In this document: piece after piece, positions 47,101 through 55,177 of the stretch
How positions within the stretch are numbered: the first letter of the stretch is position 1
Layout of the letters: each line of letters opens with the position of its first letter
Assembly: GCF_019039255.1 (NCBI RefSeq)
Contig: NZ_CP077062.1
Location: forward strand, 248,001-312,000
Direction: 5' to 3'
Origin: Nocardioides panacis
Lineage (GTDB): Bacteria; Actinomycetota; Actinomycetes; Propionibacteriales; Nocardioidaceae
Length of the DNA stretch: 64,000 nucleotides
The notes under the pieces: model-generated
Database searches by the model: none
Seen by the model: only the letters and a program-made list of their open reading frames with translations
Told to the model about the DNA's origin: nothing
Program-made: the position numbers and the translations under genes

Positions 47101-47481
47101 GACGACGACCTGCGCGAGCTGATCGGCTTGTTCGAGAAGGGCGACTTCGCCGATCGCACCCCGGTCGCCGTCGAGCCGCCCTTCGCCCTGGTGCTGGCCG
47201 GACAAGTGGTCCGCGGCCGGATCGACGCGGTCTACGCCGACCGGGTCGACGGCGAGGACGGCTTCCTGCTCGTGGACTGGAAGACCAACCGGGCCCAGAA
47301 CGCCGACCCGCTCCAGCTCGCGATCTACCGGGTGGCCTGGGCCGAGCTGGCCGGCGTCCCCCTCGACCGGGTCCGAGCGGCCTTCTACTACGTCCGCTCC
47401 GGCGACCTCGTCGAGCCGGGGGACCTTCCGGCCCGGGACGGGCTCGAGGCCCTGCTCCGCGCGCCGACCGAGCCGGCCTGA
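44193..47481 (+). CDS. adnB: AdnB-type UvrD/REP helicase-nuclease (frameshifted)
   Basis: This is the second subunit of the end-resection complex. It has Walker A IAGAGSGKTTVMAAR (about residue 44), LLDEYQDTSVAQALML, AVGDPNQAIYGWRGAS, LLTVHRSKGLEWDAVF, GYVALTRARHLL, and a RecB-type nuclease motif GFLLVDWKTNRAQ near the C-terminus, without the Cys cluster of the partner. Six C at 46640-46645 break the frame; five give KSPNPLAAVPTARPWP and a product of about 1095 aa. Its GTG overlaps the adnA stop, so the subunits are coupled. Confidence 0.85.
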
Positions 47482-47518
47482 CCCGGGCCGCCGGTCTGTC
47501 GCCCGACCAGGCCCGGGT
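47481..47518 (+). terminator. possible terminator after adnB
   Basis: ACCCGGGCC (47481-47489) pairs with GGCCCGGGT (47510-47518) around a 20-base loop directly at the adnB stop. It separates the helicase operon from the small Cys/Trp-rich ORF that follows. Confidence 0.55.
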
Positions 47519-47578
47519 GGTCCAGTCGGGCCATGGACTCGGCGCGCGAGAGGTCGACCATGGGGGGCAGGAGGTTCC

Positions 47579-47737
47579 ATGAGCATCCACTCCCCGGAGC
47601 GCACCGCCCGCACGCTCCCGACCCAGCCCGCGCCCACCGAGCCGCAGCCGCCCGAGCAGCCCGTCGACCACGTCCGGAAGCACCCGCCCGGCTGCTACTG
47701 GGACCTGCGCGACTGCCGCTGGGTCTGCCGCCCCTGA
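47579..47737 (+). CDS. small Cys/Trp-rich protein of unknown function
   Basis: A 52-residue reading frame starts at ATG 47579 with GCAGGAGG four bases upstream, a strong ribosome site. The first 35 residues are Pro/Glu/Thr-rich and likely unfolded (TLPTQPAPTEPQPPEQPVDH). The last 16 are compact, GCYWDLRDCRWVCRP, with three Cys and two Trp. This could be a metal-binding or disulfide knot, or the core of a modified peptide, but no modifying enzymes are adjacent. I do not recognise a family. Confidence 0.6.
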   Translation: MSIHSPERTARTLPTQPAPTEPQPPEQPVDHVRKHPPGCYWDLRDCRWVCRP

Positions 47738-47812
47738 CGAGCGCTCCCGCTCACCTCTGGGGACGGTCCTCCGACCTCGGAGGGCACGAGTGACCCCCCA
47801 GGTCGCGTTCGG

Positions 47813-48559
47813 TCAGCGAGGTCGGTGCAGGGCGGGGTCGGCGGTCCGGACCGCGAGCATCGCGTCGAGGGCGATCGCGACCATGTCCTCGAAGGTCTCC
47901 TGGCGCTCCTGCGCGGTGGTCTCCTCGCCGGTGACCAGGTGGTCCGAGACCGTGCAGATCGCCAGGGCCCGCCGCCCGTGCTGCGCCGCGAGCGTGTACA
48001 GCGCGCTCGCCTCCATCTCGACCGCCAGGACGCCGTACCCGACCATCCGCTGCATCAGCTCGGGCCGCGCCGCGTAGAACGAGTCGCTGGAGAAGATCAG
48101 CCCCACCCGGGCCGCGACGTCGAGGTCCCGCGCGTCGAAGGCGTCGTGCGCCGCACGCAGCAGCGGGTAGTCCGCCACCGGTGCGTAGTCCAGGCCCTCG
48201 AACCGGATCCGGTTCATCGAGGAGTCCGTGCACGCCCCGGACGCGATCACCAGGTCGCGCAGCGCGAGATCCTCGGTGAGCGCCCCGCACGACCCGACGC
48301 GTACGACGGTCTGCACGTCGTACTCCCGGAACAGCTCGTTGACGTAGATCGACAGGGAGGGCAGCCCCATCCCGGAGCCCTGCACCGAGACCCGTTCGCC
48401 GCGGTAGGTGCCGGTGTAGCCGTACATCCCGCGGACCTCGGAGTAGCACCGCGCGTCCTCGAGGAACGTCTCGGCGATCCACCGCGCCCGCAGCGGGTCG
48501 CCGGGCAGCAGGACGTGGGGCGCGATCTCGCCGAGACCGGCGCCGATGTGGGTGCTCAT
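47813..48559 (-). CDS. deoD: purine-nucleoside phosphorylase, DeoD type
   Basis: The 248-aa protein has the NP-1 family features: [16 protein letters not shown], the glycine-rich [40 protein letters not shown], and [14 protein letters not shown]. DeoD cleaves purine (deoxy)ribonucleosides with phosphate in the cytosol for salvage. It is divergent from nudC with 24 bases between the starts, so their promoters overlap the coding ends or the start of either may be further in. Confidence 0.92.
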   Translation of the reverse strand: MSTHIGAGLGEIAPHVLLPGDPLRARWIAETFLEDARCYSEVRGMYGYTGTYRGERVSVQGSGMGLPSLSIYVNELFREYDVQTVVRVGSCGALTEDLALRDLVIASGACTDSSMNRIRFEGLDYAPVADYPLLRAAHDAFDARDLDVAARVGLIFSSDSFYAARPELMQRMVGYGVLAVEMEASALYTLAAQHGRRALAICTVSDHLVTGEETTAQERQETFEDMVAIALDAMLAVRTADPALHRPR

Positions 48560-48583
48560 GGGCCTCATCGTAGGGTCGGGACC

Positions 48584-49492
48584 GTGACCTCCCCGCAGTT
48601 CCCGGCCCCCGGTTCCACCGACATCGCGCTGTCCGTGCGCACCCACGACCGGGTGGGCGAGCGGCGCACCGACACCGCGTGGCTGGAGGAGACCTGGGCC
48701 GACCCGGCCAGCCGGATCGTGCCGGTCGCGGGCAACCGGTTCCCGGTCGACGAGGCCGGCGGGACGGTGCGCTGGCAGGGCGCCGCCGAGCTGCCGGACC
48801 AGGGGCTGCGGCTGTTCCTCGGGATGCGCGGCGAGGTGGCGCACTTCGCCCTGGTCGTGGAGGAGCCCACCGACGACGGCCCCTGGGCCGCCTTCCGCTC
48901 GGTGCTCGCGACGCTGCCCGAGCCGGACGCCGGCTTCATGGTGCACGCGGTGGCGCTGGCGGAGTGGCACGCCTCCCACCGGTTCTGCCCGCGCTGCGGC
49001 AGCCCGCTGGTGTCGACGGCCGCCGGCCACGTGCTGCGCTGCGCCGAGAACGACCACCAGCAGTTCCCGCGCACCGACCCGGCGGTGATCATGATGGTCA
49101 CCGACGGCGAGCGGGCGCTGCTGGGCCGGCAGGCGGCCTGGCCCGAGGGGCGCTACTCGACGCTGGCCGGGTTCGTCGACCCGGGGGAGAGCCTCGAGGA
49201 GGCGGTGATCCGCGAGGTGGCCGAGGAGACCGGCGTGCACGTCACCGACGTCGCCTACTTCGGCAACCAGCCGTGGCCGTTCCCGCAGAGCCTGATGGTC
49301 GGGTTCTTCGCCCGTGCGACCTCCACCGACATCCTGGTCGACGGCGAGGAGATCCAGGACGCCCGCTGGTTCACCCGTGCGGAGATGAAGGAGCAGGCCG
49401 AGGCCGGCACCCTGGTGCTGCCGGGCGGCATCTCGATCAGCCGGTCCCTCGTCGAGGCGTGGTACGGCGGTCCGCTGCCCGGCTCCTGGTGA
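48584..49492 (+). CDS. nudC: NAD(H) pyrophosphatase / RNA deNADding enzyme NudC
   Basis: The 302-aa protein has the NudC layout: an N-terminal domain, a zinc-ribbon region (FCPRCGSPL then LRCAENDH, about 133-157), the link [12 protein letters not shown], the Nudix box [20 protein letters not shown] (about 200-220), and the family-specific [11 protein letters not shown]. It hydrolyses NADH and can remove NAD caps from RNA. The order nudC-mrx1-uvrD2 matches M. tuberculosis Rv3199c-Rv3198A-Rv3198c. Confidence 0.93.
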   Translation: MTSPQFPAPGSTDIALSVRTHDRVGERRTDTAWLEETWADPASRIVPVAGNRFPVDEAGGTVRWQGAAELPDQGLRLFLGMRGEVAHFALVVEEPTDDGPWAAFRSVLATLPEPDAGFMVHAVALAEWHASHRFCPRCGSPLVSTAAGHVLRCAENDHQQFPRTDPAVIMMVTDGERALLGRQAAWPEGRYSTLAGFVDPGESLEEAVIREVAEETGVHVTDVAYFGNQPWPFPQSLMVGFFARATSTDILVDGEEIQDARWFTRAEMKEQAEAGTLVLPGGISISRSLVEAWYGGPLPGSW

Positions 49493-49504
49493 GGCCGGGC
49501 CGGC

Positions 49505-49792
49505 TCACGCCAGGGCGGAGAGCTTCGCCTTGACCTGCGCGACGGACGGGTTCGTCTGGGCGGTGCCGTCGGAGTAGACCAGGGTCGGCACGGTCTGGTT
49601 GCCCCCGTTGGCCTGCTCCACGATGAACGCCGCGTCGGGCACCCGCTCGATGTCGACGACCTCGTAGGCGATGCCCTCGCGGTCGAGCTGGCTCCTGAGC
49701 CGGTGGCAGTACCCGCACCACTGGGTGGAGTACATCGTCACGGCGGGGCCGGTGGGGGACTGGTCCACAGGACCGGTTGCAGGGGCAGTCAT
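49505..49792 (-). CDS. mrx1: mycoredoxin (Mrx1-type glutaredoxin)
   Basis: The 95-aa thioredoxin-fold protein has the active site WCGYC (Cys26, Cys29) followed by HRLRSQLD, and the cis-Pro loop QTVPTLVYSDGT. Mycoredoxin reduces mixed disulfides with mycothiol, the actinobacterial glutathione substitute. It is convergent with nudC and divergent from uvrD2. Confidence 0.9.
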   Translation of the reverse strand: MTAPATGPVDQSPTGPAVTMYSTQWCGYCHRLRSQLDREGIAYEVVDIERVPDAAFIVEQANGGNQTVPTLVYSDGTAQTNPSVAQVKAKLSALA

Positions 49793-49894
49793 GACTGTCC
49801 TTCCTCGCGTCTACGCTGATCTCGTCGAGCCGGTGCGACGGCACGTCCTCGTCGAACCCCAGCAGAACGCCCTATCCGAGGAGATTGTTCCCTG

Positions 49895-52015
49895 ATGCAC
49901 GCGGCCACGAGCGCCGACCAGCTCCTCGACGCGCTCGACCCCGAGCAACGGGCGGTCGCCTCGGCCCTGCGTGGCCCGGTCCGGGTGCTCGCCGGCGCCG
50001 GCACCGGCAAGACCCGGGCGATCACGCACCGGATCGCCTACGGCGTCGCCTCGGGGGTCTACAACCCGCACGAGGTGCTCGCGGTCACCTTCACCACCCG
50101 CGCGGCCGGCGAGATGCGCACCCGGCTGCGCGCCCTCGGTGCGGGCGGGGTGCAGGCCCGCACCTTCCACTCCGCCGCGCTGCGCCAGGCCCGGTTCTTC
50201 TGGCCCCGGGTGTACGGCGGCGACCTGCCCGCCCTCACGGAGTCCAAGCTCGGCCTGATTGGCAACGCCGCCCGCCGCAACCGGGTGCAGACCGACCAGT
50301 CCACGCTGCGCGACCTGGCCAGCGAGGTGGAGTGGGCCAAGGTCAGCAACGTCCGGCCCGACGACTACCCCCGGATCGCCGAGGCGCGCGGCCGGACGGT
50401 GAGCGGCCAGGACGCCGCCACGGTGGCCCGGGTGTTCGCGACCTACGAGGACGTCAAGCGCGAGCAGGGCCGGATGGACATGGAAGACGTCCTGCTGTGC
50501 GCCGCCGCCCTGCTCGCCGAGGACGAGCGGGTCGCCGCCCAGGTCCGTCAGCAGTACAAGTGGTTCGTGGTCGACGAGTTCCAGGACGTCAGCCCGATCC
50601 AGTCCGCGCTGCTCGACCTCTGGCTCGGCGGGCGCGACGACCTGTGCGTGGTGGGCGACCCGGCCCAGACGATCTACTCCTTCGCCGGCGCGAACTCCTC
50701 CTTCCTCCTGGACTTCCCGAAGAAGCACGCCCGCACCACGTCGGTGGAGCTGGTCCGCAACTACCGGTCCACGCCGCAGGTGGTCAACGCCGCCAACCGG
50801 CTGCTCGCGGGCACCTCGAGCGCCGGCGTGCAGCTGCGCTCGCAGCAGGAGAGCGGCCACGAGATCGTGTTCGCCGAGCACTCCGACGAGGTCGCCGAGG
50901 CCGAGCAGGTGGCCGCCGACATCCGGGCGATGATCGACGCCGGCACCCCGGCCCGCGAGATCGCGGTGCTGTTCCGGATCAACGCCCAGTCCGAGGCGTT
51001 CGAGGAGGCGTTCGTCGCGCGCTCGGTGCCCTACGTCCTGCGCGGCGCGGCCCGGTTCTTCGAGCGGGCCGAGGTCAAGCAGGCCGTCACGCTGCTGCGC
51101 GGCAACGCCCGCGGCGGCGAGGGGTCCGGGGGCGGGCTGGTCGAGGACGTCCGGGCCGTGCTGTCCGGGATGGGCTGGTCGGAGAAGCCGCCGACCGGGC
51201 GCGGCAACGCCCGCGACCGCTGGGAGTCCCTGCAGGCGATCGTCTCCCAGGGCGAGGAGCTGCTGGCCGGCCGGGCCGACGCCACGCTGGCCGACTTCGT
51301 CGCGGAGCTGGACCGCCGGGCCACCGAGCAGCACGCGCCGGTCGCCGAGGGCGTCACGCTGGCGACCCTGCACGCCGCCAAGGGCCTCGAGTGGGACGTG
51401 GTGTTCGTGGCCGGCATGCAGGAGGGCACGATGCCGATCATCTACGCCGAGGGCCCGGCCGCGGTGGAGGAGGAGCGCCGGCTGCTCTACGTCGGCATGA
51501 CCCGCGCCCGGGCCCGGCTGACGGTCTCCTGGTCGCTGGCCCGCACCCCCGGCGGCCGGTCCTCCCGCAAGCCGTCGCGCTTCCTGGCCGGGTTGCGCCC
51601 CACGAGCGTCTCGGAGGCCGCCCCCGCACGCGGGCCCTCCAGCCGGATCCGCCGGACGGTCGCGCACTGCCGCGAGTGCGGCACGCCGCTCGGCACGACC
51701 GCGGAGCGCAAGAGGGGCCGCTGCGAGGGCTGCCCGGCGTCGTACGACGAGGAGCTGTTCGAGCGGCTGCGGGCCTGGCGGGCGTCCCGGGCGGCGCAGG
51801 AGCGGGTGCCGGCGTACGTCGTGTTCACCGACCTGACGCTGGAGGCGATCGCGGAGGTCCAGCCGGCGGATCCCCAGGCCCTGCTGCGGATCAACGGCAT
51901 CGGCGCGTCCAAGCTCACGAAGTACGGCGACGAGGTGCTGGCCGTGGTCGCCGGCGACGAGGTCCTCCACGACGGCGCGCCACCGGTGCCGGACGAGGCG
52001 CCGGCGGCGGACTGA
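49895..52015 (+). CDS. uvrD2: ATP-dependent DNA helicase UvrD2
   Basis: The 706-aa SF1A helicase has Walker A LAGAGTGKTRAITHRIAYG (about residue 33), VVDEFQDVSPIQSALL, GDPAQTIYSFAGANSSF, and LATLHAAKGLEWDVVF. UvrD2 hallmarks follow: a tetracysteine zinc module (HCRECGTPLG, RCEGCPASY, about 590-613) and a C-terminal HRDC domain (YVVFTDLTLEAIAEVQP, about 635-690). In mycobacteria it acts in DNA repair and its helicase core needs the Cys module. Confidence 0.94.
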   Translation: MHAATSADQLLDALDPEQRAVASALRGPVRVLAGAGTGKTRAITHRIAYGVASGVYNPHEVLAVTFTTRAAGEMRTRLRALGAGGVQARTFHSAALRQARFFWPRVYGGDLPALTESKLGLIGNAARRNRVQTDQSTLRDLASEVEWAKVSNVRPDDYPRIAEARGRTVSGQDAATVARVFATYEDVKREQGRMDMEDVLLCAAALLAEDERVAAQVRQQYKWFVVDEFQDVSPIQSALLDLWLGGRDDLCVVGDPAQTIYSFAGANSSFLLDFPKKHARTTSVELVRNYRSTPQVVNAANRLLAGTSSAGVQLRSQQESGHEIVFAEHSDEVAEAEQVAADIRAMIDAGTPAREIAVLFRINAQSEAFEEAFVARSVPYVLRGAARFFERAEVKQAVTLLRGNARGGEGSGGGLVEDVRAVLSGMGWSEKPPTGRGNARDRWESLQAIVSQGEELLAGRADATLADFVAELDRRATEQHAPVAEGVTLATLHAAKGLEWDVVFVAGMQEGTMPIIYAEGPAAVEEERRLLYVGMTRARARLTVSWSLARTPGGRSSRKPSRFLAGLRPTSVSEAAPARGPSSRIRRTVAHCRECGTPLGTTAERKRGRCEGCPASYDEELFERLRAWRASRAAQERVPAYVVFTDLTLEAIAEVQPADPQALLRINGIGASKLTKYGDEVLAVVAGDEVLHDGAPPVPDEAPAAD

Positions 52016-52016
52016 G

Positions 52017-52060
52017 GGCCACCGGGGGGCCACCGGGCGGCCACCGGGCGGCCACCGGGC
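52017..52060. repeat. four tandem copies of an 11-bp unit
   Basis: Starting two bases after the uvrD2 stop, GGCCACCGGGS (S = G in the first copy, C in the other three) is repeated four times without gaps (52017-52027, 52028-52038, 52039-52049, 52050-52060). The period of 11 fits helical phasing or slippage expansion. It does not code for anything evident. Confidence 0.85.
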
Positions 52061-52136
52061 AACACCGTCCGAGGGCGCTGTGATGGCCCGTCCGGGCCAT
52101 CGGAAGATGCGCGCGAAGAAATTCGCGGAAATACCC

Positions 52137-52176
52137 AAAAAATCGATTGCCGCTTACAGGGCCGGACCGGTAAGTT
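52137..52176 (+). promoter_or_regulatory. whiB7 promoter with AT-rich WhiB7-binding element
   Basis: An AAAAAATCGA stretch (52137-52146) lies directly upstream of a -35-like TTGCCG (52147-52152), an 18-base spacer and a -10-like TAAGTT (52171-52176). An AT-rich block abutting the -35 is the known feature of WhiB7-activated promoters, bound by the protein's AT-hook; whiB7 promoters are autoregulated. Transcription would start near 52183, leaving a leader of about 420 bases. Confidence 0.75.
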
Positions 52177-52252
52177 CTCTCTCGTTCAGTCCGACCCCGC
52201 GCACACCGGCCCTGACAAGGCCCGCGCCCGTCACCCAGAGGAGGTGATCGCA

Positions 52253-52492
52253 GTGATCAACACCATTGTGAACTTCAGCCAGCACGTCGACCGTGGCCTG
52301 GCCGTTTCTCGCGTCCGCGTGGCATCCCTGCGCGCCTTCCCGATGACGACCGCGCCCATGTCCGTCGTGTCTGGCCAGGTGTGCGCCCTCATGGACCAGG
52401 CCCTGGTGATCGATGGCTACCGCCTCGTCGCCGGCGTCGCCGTCACCACGGGTGCGTTCCCGGGTACCTCCGCCTGGAGTCCGCCGATCTAG
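52253..52492 (+). CDS. whiB7 leader ORF (uORF)
   Basis: A GTG at 52253 with AGGAGG (52239-52244) at ideal spacing opens a 79-residue frame, VINTIVNFSQHVDRGLAVSR and onward, ending with TAG at 52490-52492. GTG 52244, overlapping the Shine-Dalgarno, is a poorer start. In mycobacteria and Streptomyces a translated uORF in the whiB7 leader senses ribosome-targeting drugs: stalling changes the RNA fold and prevents termination. The position before the attenuator fits that role. The peptide itself need not be functional. Confidence 0.7.
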   Translation: MINTIVNFSQHVDRGLAVSRVRVASLRAFPMTTAPMSVVSGQVCALMDQALVIDGYRLVAGVAVTTGAFPGTSAWSPPI

Positions 52493-52571
52493 ATGAAGCT
52501 CCTTCATCAGCTCGGCAGCCTCCAGGCCGCGGAACCCGAAACCCGGGATCCGCGGCCTTTCTGTTTCTCCC
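52492..52571 (+). terminator. whiB7 leader attenuator
   Basis: A small hairpin GATGAAG-CTC-CTTCATC (52492-52508) starts at the uORF stop. It is followed by an intrinsic terminator: AGGCCGCGGA (52524-52533) pairs with TCCGCGGCCT (52549-52558), extended by an inner CCC/GGG, with a U-rich TTTCTGTTTCT tail (52558-52568). This is the clearest T-tailed terminator in the window, and it lies 38 bases upstream of the whiB7 ATG, so it can only act as an attenuator. Confidence 0.85.
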
Positions 52572-52605
52572 ACCAGAGATCGAAGTCACAAGGAGGTGAC
52601 AAGAG

Positions 52606-52896
52606 ATGAGTATCAGCGTCCTCGACACGTACGCGGTCCCCGCGGCCGAGATCGCCGACGACCAGCTGCCGTGCCGACGCGAGAACCCCGAGCTGTTCTT
52701 CGCCGAGACCCCGCAGGACGTCGAGGTGGCCAAGGCCCTCTGCCTGGACTGCCCGGTCCGCGCGGAGTGCCTCGCCGGAGCCCTCGACAGGCGGGAGCCC
52801 TGGGGGGTGTGGGGCGGCGAGCTGTTCCTGCAGGGAGTGGTGATCCCCCGCAAGCGGCCCCGTGGCCGGCCCCGCAAGAACGACGTGGCGGCCTGA
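52606..52896 (+). CDS. whiB7: WhiB7 transcriptional activator of intrinsic drug resistance
   Basis: The 96-aa protein has the four WhiB Fe-S cysteines (Cys23, Cys46, Cys49, Cys55), the turn EPWGVWGGE at about 64-72, and the C-terminal AT-hook RGRPRKN that defines WhiB7. It binds sigma-A and activates resistance genes on ribosome-drug stress. AAGGAGG about 9 bases before the ATG is strong. Regulation by the leader and attenuator upstream is readable in the sequence. Confidence 0.95.
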   Translation: MSISVLDTYAVPAAEIADDQLPCRRENPELFFAETPQDVEVAKALCLDCPVRAECLAGALDRREPWGVWGGELFLQGVVIPRKRPRGRPRKNDVAA

Positions 52897-52970
52897 CCGG
52901 CAGCCGGGTCAGCACCAGCACAGCACCAGTGAGACGACCAGCCAGCAGCACACGACCGACGGAGAGTGCC

Positions 52971-53132
52971 ATGTACGGAAACGAGACCATCGCGAGGTCG
53001 CAGTACCTCGAGCGGGTGGGGGAGGCCGAGCAGCTACGGCGCGGCCACTACCTCGCTCTCGCCCGACGCAGCTCGCGTCGCGCGGAGCGGGCAGCCCTCC
53101 AGGCTCGACTCGTGCTCGCCCGCTCGCTCTGA
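52971..53132 (+). CDS. small basic helical protein downstream of whiB7, copy 1
   Basis: The 53-residue frame MYGNETIARSQYLERVGEAE and onward has a GGAGAG site 5 bases upstream. Its C-terminal 40 residues (RRGHYLALARRSSRRAERAA then LQARLVLARSL) are nearly the same as those of the next ORF (53179-53373). It is predicted to be one Arg/Ala-rich amphipathic helix. No function is known; nucleic-acid or ribosome binding is conceivable from the charge. Confidence 0.65.
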   Translation: MYGNETIARSQYLERVGEAEQLRRGHYLALARRSSRRAERAALQARLVLARSL

Positions 53133-53178
53133 CCGAGACACCTCGGCCCGAGCACCACACGAAGGACGACCCTCACCC

Positions 53179-53373
53179 ATGAACCACCACACGAACCGGA
53201 GCACCAAGATGAATCTCATGAACGAAGACCTGGCGCGGGCACAGATGTCCGAGCGCCTGGGAGAGGCGCACGAACTGCGACGCGGGCACCAGCTCGCGAT
53301 GGCCCGGCGGCTCTCCCGCCGTGCCGAGCGCGCCGCCCAGCAGGCGCGACTCGCACTCGCCCGCTCGCTCTGA
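53179..53373 (+). CDS. small basic helical protein downstream of whiB7, copy 2
   Basis: The 64-residue frame shares with copy 1 the block ERLGEAHELRRGHQLAMARR and LSRRAERAAQQARLALARSL (about three-quarters identical, ending identically in LARSL). The start may be 53179 (GAAGGA about 12 bases upstream) or ATG 53209. Tandem duplication of a small gene is the simplest reading. It ends in front of a strong terminator at 53473-53505, so whiB7 and both copies could share one transcript. Confidence 0.65.
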   Translation: MNHHTNRSTKMNLMNEDLARAQMSERLGEAHELRRGHQLAMARRLSRRAERAAQQARLALARSL

Positions 53374-53435
53374 GGCCGGAGTCCCCTGACCACCGAGGCT
53401 TGTCGCCGTCGGGGGACCTCCGCTCCCAGTCGTGA

Positions 53436-53472
53436 GCACACCGCACCACCACCACCGCACCACCACCACCAC
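53436..53472. repeat. CAC/ACC triplet repeat
   Basis: A low-complexity run of CAC triplets with two CGC interruptions precedes the terminator hairpin. It lies outside the supported genes and is probably slippage-derived. Confidence 0.7.
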
Positions 53473-53505
53473 CCGGGCCCCGCAGCGAGCCGCTGCGGGG
53501 CCCGG
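53473..53505 (+). terminator. 15-bp perfect terminator hairpin
   Basis: CCGGGCCCCGCAGCG (53473-53487) and CGCTGCGGGGCCCGG (53491-53505) form a perfect 15-bp stem with a 3-base loop, about 100 bases after the second small basic ORF. It ends the whiB7-side transcription unit. Confidence 0.85.
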
Positions 53506-53525
53506 CCGCGTCCTACGATGACGAG

Positions 53526-53696
53526 ATGACCGCACGACCGACCTGCGACTTCTGCGGGACGACCGCGCCCGACGCCGAGCTGCCGCTGACCTGGACCACG
53601 GCGGTGGAGAACGGCCGGTCCCGGGTGTTCTGCACCGGCTGCTCGCGCGAGCACCTGCGCGCGATCGAGGGCAAGCTCGACAGCGAGTGGTGGTAG
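53526..53696 (+). CDS. small zinc-ribbon-like protein
   Basis: The 56-residue frame starts at ATG 53526 and contains two C-x2-C pairs, TCDFCGTTAPD and FCTGCSREHL, 29 residues apart, followed by an acidic end KLDSEWW. The pattern is that of a small structural zinc ribbon, as in many actinobacterial hypothetical proteins. It converges on the ABC1 kinase gene, 5 bases away. The ATG at 53518 leads to an immediate stop and is not the start. Confidence 0.7.
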   Translation: MTARPTCDFCGTTAPDAELPLTWTTAVENGRSRVFCTGCSREHLRAIEGKLDSEWW

Positions 53697-53701
53697 GCCG
53701 G

Positions 53702-55036
53702 TCAGGCCTCGGCGAACCCCGGCAGCGCGTCGGTGAGGATCTGCCGGAACGGCAGCTCCGCCTCGAGCTGGCAGAGCACCCCGATGCTGCCGATCCAGAC
53801 CCGGTGGATCAGCAGGTACGACGGGGGCAGGTTCAGCCGGAGCGCCAACGTCGAGCCGGGCTGGCGCGGGTCCTGGACCCGCTGGAACTGCTCGCGCATC
53901 CAGCCCCGGGAGAACGCGAACGTCTCCGGGCGGGCCGGCTCGACGAACGGGCCGAGGTAGTCGCGGAGCTCCTCGGGGTCGATGGTGATGTTCGGCTTCA
54001 CGAAGCCCTCGGAGCGCAGGCCCTCCAGGACGTCGGCGTAGTCGTCGTACGTCGCGATCCGGATCAGCGAGCCCATGGTGTGCGGCAGGGACTTCTCGGG
54101 CAGCCGGGCCACCGCGCCGTAGTCGACGATCCCGAGGCCGCCCAGCGCGCCGTCCTCGGTGGCCAGCACCCGGAAGTTGCCGGGGTGCGGGTCGGCGTGC
54201 AGCAGGCCGGCGCGGGCCGGGCCCTCGAACAGGAAGCGGACGTAGAGCTCGCCGTAGTGGTTGCGCTCCTCCTGGGTGCCCTCGGCGATCAGCCGGGCCA
54301 GGGAGGCGGGGCTGTCGATCCACTCCGAGACCAGCACCTTGTCGGTGTGCGCGACCACGCCGGGGACCAGGAAGTCCGGGTCGCCCCGGAACGCCTCGGC
54401 GAAGGCCGCCTGCGCCTCGGCCTCCAGCGCGTAGTCGAGCTCCTCGGCGACCCGGTCCTGGAGCTCGGTGATCAACGGCTTGATGTCGATGCCCGGGATC
54501 ATCGAGCCGACGGTGCGGGCCACCCGGCTGAGCTGGCGGAGGTCGGACATCAACGCCTCGCCGGCGCCGGGGTACTGCACCTTGACCGCGACCTGGCGGC
54601 CGTCGGCCCAGCGGCCCTTGTGCACCTGCCCGATCGACGCGGCGGCCGCGGGGTCGTCGTCGAACTCGACGAGCTGCCGGCGCCAGCCGGTGCCGAGCTG
54701 GGAGGCCAGCACGTGGTGCACGGTGGCCGCCGACATCGGGGGAGCGGAGTCCTGGAGCTTGGTGAGCTGGCGGCGGTAGGGCTCGGCCAGCTCCTCGGGG
54801 AGCACCGACTCCATGATGGACAGCGCCTGGCCCATCTTCATCGCGCCGCCCTTGAGGTCGCCCAGGGTCTTGAACAGCTGCTCGGCGGTGCGCTGCTGGA
54901 CGTCGAGCATCACCGCGTCGGCGTTGGCGCCGCCGAACCGCCGGCCCATCCCGACCGCCGTGCGGCCGGCGTAGCCCAGGGGCAGCGCCGCCAGTCGTGC
55001 GGTGCGGCCCAGGGCGCGGCGGGGGAGCTCGGTCAT
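53702..55036 (-). CDS. ABC1/UbiB (AarF) atypical kinase family protein
   Basis: The 444-aa protein has the family motifs: the KxGQ-like KMGQALSIMESVLPEEL, AAASIGQVHKGRWADGRQVA (A-rich loop and Lys), VAVKVQYPGAGEAL, and HADPHPGNFRV with the catalytic region. A mycobacterial homologue (Rv3197) is found beside whiB7, as here, and has been linked to macrolide resistance; in many bacteria the family aids quinone synthesis. ATG 55036 was chosen over an ORF extension to 55117, which lacks a ribosome site. Confidence 0.88.
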   Translation of the reverse strand: MTELPRRALGRTARLAALPLGYAGRTAVGMGRRFGGANADAVMLDVQQRTAEQLFKTLGDLKGGAMKMGQALSIMESVLPEELAEPYRRQLTKLQDSAPPMSAATVHHVLASQLGTGWRRQLVEFDDDPAAAASIGQVHKGRWADGRQVAVKVQYPGAGEALMSDLRQLSRVARTVGSMIPGIDIKPLITELQDRVAEELDYALEAEAQAAFAEAFRGDPDFLVPGVVAHTDKVLVSEWIDSPASLARLIAEGTQEERNHYGELYVRFLFEGPARAGLLHADPHPGNFRVLATEDGALGGLGIVDYGAVARLPEKSLPHTMGSLIRIATYDDYADVLEGLRSEGFVKPNITIDPEELRDYLGPFVEPARPETFAFSRGWMREQFQRVQDPRQPGSTLALRLNLPPSYLLIHRVWIGSIGVLCQLEAELPFRQILTDALPGFAEA

Positions 55037-55177
55037 GCCGGGTTCCCGGGCGTGGGGTGGTGCGGCGAGCAGGTGCGTGAGGTGCGCATGTCCCCATTGT
55101 GTCCGACCGGTCCACACCGGGCGGGTCCGGCGACGGCGCGGCGGCCCCGCGATGCCCGGGCCGGGGCCCCGGACCGG

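Noticed and set aside
42831-47582. 1583-codon open frame spanning adnA and adnB
   Set aside because: It is a through-reading artefact: its first 450 codons are an out-of-frame shadow of adnA and its end is out of frame with adnB after the extra C. No true AdnA-AdnB fusion is implied.
53436-53472. CAC triplet run as a His/Thr-rich coding repeat
   Set aside because: No frame with a start and ribosome site covers it; it lies between a gene end and a terminator.
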